Below are positions 56,611 to 64,000 of a stretch of 64,000 nt of DNA, one piece after another (the first letter of the stretch is position 1; each line of letters starts with the position of its first letter). Source of the DNA: Craterostigma plantagineum. Taxonomy: Eukaryota > Streptophyta > Magnoliopsida > Lamiales > Linderniaceae. The notes under the pieces were generated by a model. It was given only the letters and a program-made list of their open reading frames with translations. It did not search any database and was not told where the DNA came from. Where the stretch lies: NCBI GenBank assembly GCA_027422505.1, contig JAPQWV010000127.1, positions 310,001 to 374,000 of the forward strand, written 5' to 3'. Both the position numbers and the translations under genes were made by a program.

Positions 56611-57639
56611 ATTGGTCGTTTGGACAGCAAATACGGAAAGGAAAAGACAAGAAACTTATAAAGAAAATAATGGTTCAAAACGAGCGCATAGACCATGCAA
56701 ATGCATCCAAACAATACAGAACAATGCGATCAAGTAACAGATCGAAACTCGATTACAAGGGTTCGATGAAGGCTCCTAAACTACGCATTTTCGACTATGA
56801 AGGCAATTAGAGCAGCATTAGGAGCATAATCTGAAACAAAATGTGTATATTTCAAATACCTCCAGAGCTTGCAGAATTCTAACAATACAAACCTAAACGA
56901 ATATCTGTTTCTGAAAACACAACAAACATGTACCAGACAACTTTACGTGCTAGAAATTCACGTTCCGAAAAGTAAATCCCTTACAAGCCACGCTGAAAGG
57001 AAAGGGAGAAAGAACGAATCTTTTTGTACCGAGCGCGTCTCATAGAGCCTGAACTTCTGCATATAGTTGTTGTTGCTTCAACTGCAACCCACTTCAATCG
57101 GCGCCGAGCGTTTCGCAATTCGAATGCATGCTTACTTGCTCGCGATTTGAAGAATACACATATTCAATATCAGCCACCGTAGCTTTCACTTTAAGAGTGC
57201 TATTTCAGTTGTTTTTCTTATTGTCTATAAGTTGTTAAAGTTGTTATTCCAGAAAATCTCACTCAAATTTGACAAGGTGGCTGGGTATTGTTCAGAGACG
57301 ATAAATAACCCTGTAAGTGTTCGATTGACCCAGAAAAAACTATGGAAGTAGCCTAAAGAACAGATTGCACCCATTTCGAAAGTTTTAAAATCTGAAAAAA
57401 AAAATAGCTCAAGAATTCGATTCGGCCAGGTTTAAATTCTCACCCACACGCTTGCATGTGTAAGTTCCAGATCCAAGAGCACTAAATAATATCTGAAGAC
57501 GATTAAAACTTCGAATGATGTTGAAGTGTTTGGGGTTTTAAAGGTCATAGCGTGTATTCTTTTTGGAGATGTAAAAACCCTGCATTTGACAAGGTCAAAG
57601 GGGCCTATATACCAGATAGCTTGGTATATTAATGCCCAT
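56611..57639. other. Intergenic; nothing recognised
   Basis: About 1 kb between the SAC relic and the peptidase array, without a supported gene or element. Confidence 0.5.
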
Positions 57640-58740
57640 TACAAAATAAACATAAAGGGCCCAAACCAAACCCACCGTTCTGCCCATGGACGGCATCGTG
57701 GCTATGCCTCTGCTCAATACCACCATTAAATCCACCATTCGGGTCACCCAACCCGTATCTTATGACGTATTGATGAACCACACCATCACTCTTCAGAGAA
57801 AACTTCCCAACAAGGACCATTGTGTGGTAACCCGGCCTCCTCATATACAACGCTTTTTGACTTCGGTCGTGTCAGGACATGCGAGCTTTTCAGAAGTTTC
57901 AGTTATTGACACTATCAAAAAAATCAATCATTACAGAAAATTAATAGACATACCTCACGACATTGTTTGAAGGAAGCAAACGACTTCAGTACGGTGATGA
58001 TAGGGAAAGTATCCATAGTAGATTCACCTCATCGCGCTCCAATTTCTTGTACGACTCAATCCTAGTTCTAGAAGCCTGTCAATGTGTGTGTATAGATTAC
58101 ATATGTACATATTATAGTTATGAATGCTTAGAAACTTATAATTCCTTACCGTATCGGCAAACACGCATAAAGATTACTTTCACGAGGAATTGGAAAAGTA
58201 GTCCAATATTAAAAATATAATCCAGAATTACTTCACCCTTGTCCCTTTCACTCCCATTGGATTGCACAACATTTCTTGTAAATCACTACGATTTTGAATT
58301 ACATCAAGTCTACTATACAGATGGTCAAATGGATCTTGTAGGTCAAAATGGTTTTGAACTGCCATGGGATCTGGAAATAGACCACATATCCTATACAGCA
58401 ATTCGGTGCAAGCTATCGTAGCCACGTAACTACAAGATCCGGTACGTCGTTGGTTTCGGACCAACAACAGATGATCCGACAGAAATCTAAACATGGAAAT
58501 TTCGCTTCCATGAAATGATTTGTCAGCTCAGTTCTCAGAACATCCTGGATACCACTGCCACAAATAAAATAATTACTTCAGCGAGTGGTAGATGTTTGAG
58601 CTACAACGATGTGGAGCGTTATTATTATTACTTAGTTAAGTTCATATTTGAATTTAGATTAGGTTTAGTTGAGAGTTATTAGGGTTTATTTGAGATTTAC
58701 TAAAATTCTAATTTTAGATTATGTTTAGTTGAGAAGTCTT
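57640..58740 (-). pseudogene. Papain-like unit 1 (last in the array)
   Basis: Block A at 58494-58228 starts MFRFLSDHLLLVRNQRRTGS, includes SCSYVATIACTELLYRI, and stays open. Block B (about 58080-57975) has lost one base (TTGG to TGG), ending early. Block C (about 57935-57640) is the longest in the array: GYHTMVLVGKFSLKSDGVVH, then QYVIRYGLGDPNGGFNGG. This sits where papains have YWIVKNSWG...WGE.GY, but the catalytic Asn-Ser-Trp is not conserved. Confidence 0.65.
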
Positions 58741-59740
58741 CGCTGAATTATGAGCTATGACGTATTGATGAACCACACCATCCCTCTTCAGCGAAAACTT
58801 CCCAACAAGGACCATTGCGTGGTAACCCGGCTCCTCACATACAACGCTTTTTCGACTTCGGTCATGTCAGGACATTCGAGCTTTTCAGAAGTTTCAGTTA
58901 TTAACACTATTAAGAAAATCAATCATTACAGAAAATTAATAGACATACCTCACGACATTGTTTGAAGGAAGCAAACGACTTCAGTACGGTGATGATAGGG
59001 AAAGTATCCATAGTAGAATCACCTCATCGCGCTCCAATTTCTTGTACGAATCAATCCTAGTTCTAGAAGCCTGTCAATGTATGTGTATAGATTACATATG
59101 TATATATTATAGTTATGAATGCTTAGAAACTTATAATTCCTTACCGTATCGGCAAACACGCATAAAGATTACTTTCGCGAGACTTGAAAAAGTAGTCCAA
59201 TATTAGGAATATAATCCATAATTACTTCACCCTTGTCCCTTTCACTCCCATTGGATTGCGCAACATTTCTTGTAAATCACTACGATTTTGAACTACATCA
59301 AGTCTACTATACAGATGGTCAAATGGATCTTGTAAGTCAAAATAGTTTTGAACTGCCATGGGATCTGGAAATAGACCACATATCCTATACAGCATTTCGG
59401 TGCAAGCTATCGTAGCCACGTAACTACAAGATCCGGTACGTCGTTGGTTTCTGACCAACGACAGATGATCCGACAGAATCTAAACATGGAAATTTCGCTT
59501 CCATGAAATGATTTGTCAGCTCAGTTCTCAGAACATCCTGGATACCACTGCCACAAATAAAATAATTACTTCAGCGAGTGGTAGATGTTTGAGCTACAAC
59601 AATGTGGAGCGTTATTATTATTAATTAGTTAAGTTCATTGAATTTAGATTAGGTTTAGTTGAGAGTTATTAGGGTTCATTTGAGATTTACTAAAATTCTA
59701 ATTTTAGATTAGGTTTAGTTGAGAAGTCTTCGCTGAATTC
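58741..59740 (-). pseudogene. Papain-like unit 2
   Basis: Block A at about 59484-59222 (LVRNQRRTGSCSYVATIACT, EMLYRICGLFPDPMAVQN) is open from an internal point; one base is missing upstream near 59477. Block B lies at about 59070-58970. Block C retains the His segment (about 58910-58755) and then diverges after VVHQY. Confidence 0.6.
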
Positions 59741-60650
59741 TGAGCTTTGACGTATTGATGAACCACACCATCCCTCTTCAGCGAAAACTTCCCAACAAGG
59801 ACCATTGCGTGGTAACCCGACCTCCTCATATACAACGCTTTTTCGACTTCGGTCATGTCAGGACATGCGACCTTCTTAAAAGTTTCAATTATTAAAACGA
59901 TTAAGAAACTCAATCATTACAGAAAATAAATAGACATACCTCACGACATTGTTTGAAGGAAGCAAACGACTTCAGTACGGCGATGATAGCGAAAGTATCC
60001 AATAGTAGTTACACCTCATCGCGCTCCAATTTCTTGTACGAATCAATCCTAGTTCTAGGAGCCTGTCAATGTGTGTGTATAGATTACATATTTAAATTAT
60101 ATATATTATAGTTATGAATACTTAGAAACTTATAATTCCTTACCGTATCAGCAAACACGCATAAAGATTCCTCGCGAGGATCCTCACAGGATGATTGGGA
60201 GTAGTCCAATATTAAGAATATAATACAGAACATACTTCACCCTTGTCCCCTTCACTCCCATTGGATTGCGCAACATTTTTTGTAAATCACTACGATTTTG
60301 AACCACATCAGGTCTACTATACAGATGGTCAAATGGATCTTGTAAGTCAAAATAGTTTGAACTCCTCTAGGATCTGGAAGTAGACCACATATCCTATTAA
60401 GCATTCGGTGCAAGCTATCGTAGCAACGTAACTACAAGATCCGGTACGTCGTTGGTTTCTGACCAACGACAGATGATCCGACATAAATCTAAACATGGAA
60501 ATTTCGCTTCCATGAAAATGATTTGTCAGCTCAGTTCTCAGAACATCCTGGATACTGCTAGCACAAATAAAATAATTACTTCAGCGAGTGGTAGATGTTT
60601 GAGCTACAACAATTTGGAGCGTTATTATTATTATTAATTTGTGAATTTAG
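59741..60650 (-). pseudogene. Papain-like unit 3
   Basis: Block A (about 60500-60236) contains several small deletions (around 60355 and 60398) and is not open. Block B lies at 60065-59960. Block C (59913-59755) is open as CPDMTEVEKALYMRRSGYHA followed by MVLVGKFSLKRDGVVHQYV, with the His present. Confidence 0.6.
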
Positions 60651-61470
60651 ATTAGAACGCTTTTTCGACTTCGGTCATGTCATGACATGCGACCTTTTCA
60701 GAAGTTTCAATTATTAAAACTATTAAGAAAATCAATCATTACAGAAAATAAATAGGCATACCTATGAAGCAAACGACTTCAGTACGACGATGATAGGGAA
60801 AGTATCCAATAGTAGAATCATCTCATCTGCTCCAATTTCTTGTACGAATCAATCCTAGTTCTAGGAGTCTGTCAATGTGTGTGTATAGATTACATATTCA
60901 TATATATTCTAGCTATGAATACTTAGAAACTTATAATTCCTTACCGTATCGGCAAATACGCATAAAGATTCCTTTTGCGAGGATCCTCACGGAATGATTG
61001 GGAAAGTAGTCCAATATTAAGAATATAATTTAGAACATACTTCACCATTATCCCTTTCACTCCCATTGGATTGTGCAACATTTTTTGTAAATCATTACGA
61101 TTTTGAACCACATCAAGTCTACTATACAGATGGTCAAATGGACCTTGTAAGTCAAAATGGTTTTGAACTCCCCTGGGATCTGGAAATAGACCACATATCC
61201 TATACAGCATTTCGGTGCAAGCTATCGTAGCCACGTAACTACAAGATCCGGTACGTCGTTGGTTTCTGACCAACGACAGATGATCCGACATAAATCTAAA
61301 CATGGAAATTTCGCTTCCATGAAAATGATTTGTCAGCTCAGTTCTCAGAAAATCCTGGATACCACTGCCACAAATAAAATAATTACTTCAGCGAGTGGTA
61401 GATGTTTGAGCTACAACAATGTGGAGCGTTATTATTATTAATTTGTTAAGTTCATATCTGAATTTAGATT
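60651..61470 (-). pseudogene. Papain-like unit 4 (short type)
   Basis: Block A is open for 120 codons at 61303-60941, through NPMGVKG and IMVKYVLNYILNIGLLSQS, which matches the papain GC-GG-TM...A-YI...G region. Block B lies at about 60865-60770. Block C stops after EVEKAF at the junction near 60656, so the His segment is deleted. Confidence 0.65.
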
Positions 61471-62285
61471 AGAACGCTTTTTCGACTTCGGTCATGTCAG
61501 CACATGCAACCTTTTCAGAAGTTTCAATTATTAAAACTATTAAGAAAATCAATCATTACAGAATATAAATAGACATACCTAGAAAGCAAACGACTTCAGT
61601 ACGGCGATGATAGGGAAAGTATCCAATAGTAGAATCACCTCATCGTGCTCCAATTTCTTGTACGAATCAATCCTAGTTCTAGGAGCCTGTCAATGTGTGT
61701 ATATATTACATATTTATATATATTATAGTTATGAAATACTTAAAAACTTATGATTCCTTATCGTATCGGCAAACACGCATAAAGATTCATTTCGCGAGGA
61801 TCCTCACAGGATGATTGGGAAAGTAGTCCAATATTAAGAATATCATTTAGAACATACTTCGCCATTGTCCCTTTCACTCCCATTGGATTGTGCAACATTT
61901 TTTGTAAATCATTACGATTTTGAACCACATCAAGTCTACTATACAGATGGTCAAATGGACCTTGTAAGTCAAAATAGTTTTGAACTCCCCTGGCATCTGG
62001 AAATAGACCACATATCCTATACAGCATTTCGGTGCAAGCTATCGTAGCCACGTAACTACAAGATCCGGTACGCCGTTGGTTTCTGACCAACGACAGATGA
62101 TCCGACATAAATCTAAACATGGAACTTTCGCTTCCATGAAAATGATTTGTCAGCTCAGTTCTCAGAACATCCTGGATACCACTGTCACAAATAAAATAAT
62201 TACTTCATCGAGTGGTAGATGTTTGAGCTACAAAAATGTGGAGCGTTATTATTATTAATTTGTTAAGTTCATATCTGAATTTAGA
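61471..62285 (-). pseudogene. Papain-like unit 5 (short type)
   Basis: Block A is open at 62120-61758 (120 codons). Block B (about 61685-61585) is open: RTRIDSYKKLEHDEVILLLD followed by TFPIIAVLKSF. Block C ends in EVEKAF followed at once by a stop at the deletion junction, so the catalytic His is absent. Confidence 0.65.
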
Positions 62286-63160
62286 TTAGAATGCTTTTTC
62301 GACTTCGATCATGTCAGGACATGCGACCTTTTCAGAAGTTTCAATTATTCAAACTATTAAGAAAATCAATCATTACAGAAAATAAATAGACATACCTAGG
62401 AAGCAAACGACTTCAGTACGGCGATGATAGGGGAAGTATCCAATAGTAGAATCACCTCATCGTGCTCCAATTTCTTATATGAATCAATCCTAGTTCTAGG
62501 AGCCTGTCAATGTGTGTGTATAGATTACATACTTATATATATATAGTTATGAATACTTAGAAACTTATAATTCCTTACCGTATCGGCAAACACACATAAA
62601 GATTCCTTTCGCGAGGATTCTCACAGGATGATTGGGAAAGTAGTCCAATATTAAGAATATAATCCAGAACATACTTCACCATTGTCCCTTTCACTCCCAT
62701 TGGATTGCAGAACATTTTTTGTAAATCACTACGATTTTGAACCACATCAAGTCTACTATACAGATGGTCAAATGGATCTTGTAAGTCAAAATAGTTTTGA
62801 ACTCCCCTGGGATCTGGAAATAGACCACATATCCTATACAGCATTTTGGTGCAAGCTATCGTAGCCACGTAACTACAAGATTCGGTACGTCGTTGGTTTC
62901 TGACCAATGACAGATGATCCGACAGAAATCTAAACATGGATTTCGCTTCCATGAAAATGATTTGTCAGCTCAGTTCTCAAAACAGCATGGATACCACTGC
63001 CACAAATAAAATAATTCTTCAGCGAGTGGTAGATGTTTGAGCTACAACAATGTGGAGCTTCATTATTATTAAATAGTTAAGTTCATATTTGAATTTAGAT
63101 TAGGTTTAGTTGAGAGTTATTAGGATTTATTTGAGATTTACTAAGATTCTAATTTTAGTC
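62286..63160 (-). pseudogene. Papain-like unit 6 (first in the array, short type)
   Basis: Block A is open for 125 codons at 62952-62575 (MEAKSMFRFLSDHLSLVRNQ, then RRTESCSYVATIACTKMLYR). Gly before Ser-Cys in the GSC motif is Glu here. Block B lies at about 62505-62405 and truncated block C at 62385-62290. Upstream sequence to 63160 shows no propeptide exon. It could be transcribed as a short propeptide-less protein, but I have no evidence for that. Confidence 0.6.
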
Positions 63161-64000
63161 TCTATGAATAGGTGTCAAGATCCAGGAATCATTGGTTTAT
63201 TTCGGGATTTTGCGAGCCACAATCTTTGACTCTCGGATTGTGAGGGCTAGTGTCTCTAGGGATGGGGCGGGTCTAGAACCTAACCCCGCCCCTATGAAGC
63301 CGTTTTTTTTAATTATTCTGGTTTTGGGGCTGGTTCTGAGTCTTAAAAAAACAACCCGTCTGGAGCGGGTCTCGGGTCTTGCTAATTCCGCCCTGCATAA
63401 TAAATATTTATATATAAATTGTTCTTTATTTATCACCTTTTCCATGTTTTGAATAAACAAAGAATTTAAAAAAAAAAAAGCAAGATTTACTAGTCTACAG
63501 TTCATTCGGGCGCGGTGCGGCTCCAGATCTTAGGCGGGTCGGGGTTCTGATTCGTCACAAATTAATCGGCAGGTCCCGGGTCCAGCCAAACCAACTTCAG
63601 ACCCAGCCTCGTTGCCATTCGTAGGTGTCTATGACACTTGGATTGTGAGGGTCGAAGTTTTCAACTCTCAGATTAGCTATTAGGTGGTTTATTTATGTGT
63701 CTTCGTTCCTATCGATCACTAAAGTGTTTCTGTTACGATTAACAAAACATAGATATTTGGATGGATTTTTATTCTAGTAATCTTGCACATTCAGATGCGT
63801 GTGCTGTTATCAATGTTTTAAAACGCATGGCGCAGAATGCGATGCGTTTTGGCTCCTGGAGCGCGTAGCGTAAATAGCGTAGCGCATTTCGTGAGTATTT
63901 CAAGCAAGTAATTTACAATGCAGGAAAACGTAATATATAACATAAATTTGTTATATTATAGTTTATATCTCCAATAATACGTTTTAACTCACTCATTAAC
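63161..64000. other. Intergenic; nothing recognised
   Basis: AT-rich DNA with GC-rich patches containing short repeated words (gggcgggtc / gagcgggtct near 63267 and 63363; gcgtagcg repeats at 63860-63890). No gene is supported. Confidence 0.45.

Larger units (their letters stand above)
57640..63160 (-). repeat. Tandem array of six papain-like peptidase fragments
   Basis: Six head-to-tail units on the minus strand; equivalent points lie at about 62940, 62120, 61303, 60490, 59484 and 58494, giving spacings of roughly 820, 817, 813, 1006 and 990 bp. Each unit holds three exon-like blocks: A (catalytic Cys region), B (RTRIDSYKKLERDEVILLLD) and C (TEVEKALYMRR then GYHAMVLVG, the catalytic His region). 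They align in order with C1A papain peptidases. The three short units lack the His part of block C. No unit has a signal peptide, an I29 propeptide or the Asn (NSW) exon. AT-rich linkers with a repeated ttaggtttagttgag phrase separate the long units. Confidence 0.8.

Noticed and set aside
57686..57970. Plus-strand 94-codon frame over the peptidase array, repeated at 58750
   Set aside because: The minus strand encodes papain-like blocks with catalytic motifs; the plus frames have no motif and are shadows.
1..64000. tRNA, rRNA and CRISPR features
   Set aside because: I saw no cloverleaf-type tRNA, rRNA block or regularly spaced repeat-spacer array; the only regular array is the peptidase repeat. 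I could not run tRNAscan-SE or a covariance search to exclude tRNAs formally.

Overview
This window is nuclear DNA from a flowering plant, most likely a eudicot. The genes are split by many short GT-AG introns and intergenic DNA is AT-rich. The gene set is plant-specific (Alfin-like, GIP1-like, BIG GRAIN-like, CIP7-like, CCX, DRM-type), and Ty1/copia, hAT, Stowaway and non-LTR elements lie between and inside the genes. There are no bacterial-style operons and no CRISPR arrays.

Layout. 1-991 (-) is the 5' end of an aminopeptidase M1-like gene, cut by the window edge. 1905-3564 (-) is an Alfin-like PHD-finger gene whose 5' leader carries an 894-bp retroposed insertion with an 18-bp target duplication. 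5409-9606 (+) is a GIP1-like gene. 11686-12588 (+) is a BIG GRAIN 1-like gene. 13092-13742 (-) is a conserved unknown. 15097-17575 (-) is the GTPase DRG2. 18117-22809 (-) is a plastid-type NUDT19 Nudix gene whose N-terminal coding region is split by a 3.4-kb copia element (19333-22748, LTRs one base apart). 23308-27620 (+) is TAF12b. 28156-30087 (-) is an intronless CCX cation/calcium exchanger. 30828-33242 (-) is a SAP + CCCH zinc-finger gene. 34090-35188 (-) is a broken SEC22 copy. 36926-49913 (+) is a CIP7-like gene whose sixth exon is split by an 8.9-kb Sirevirus-type copia element (38661-47571, LTRs identical by eye). 50482-50980 (-) is a DRM-type dormancy/auxin-associated gene. 52698-53264 (+) is a class III small heat-shock gene with heat-shock elements. 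53740-54446 is a non-autonomous hAT element with a Stowaway-like element nested in it. 56150-56610 (-) is a SAC-phosphatase relic. 57640-63160 (-) is a six-unit tandem array of papain-like (C1A) peptidase fragments that lack the signal and propeptide and progressively lose the catalytic His segment.

The genes are unrelated housekeeping, transcription, trafficking and stress genes and form no common pathway. The remarkable aspects are: two very young copia insertions in coding exons of neighbouring genes, each with an exact 5-bp duplication; a 17-bp near-palindrome scattered through the whole Sirevirus element; the propeptide-less peptidase array; and a uniform pattern of frame breaks. In several otherwise conserved genes a single G or C is missing from a short G/C run, which points to consensus sequencing error more than to gene decay. 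Exon limits were placed by eye from splice sites and protein conservation.
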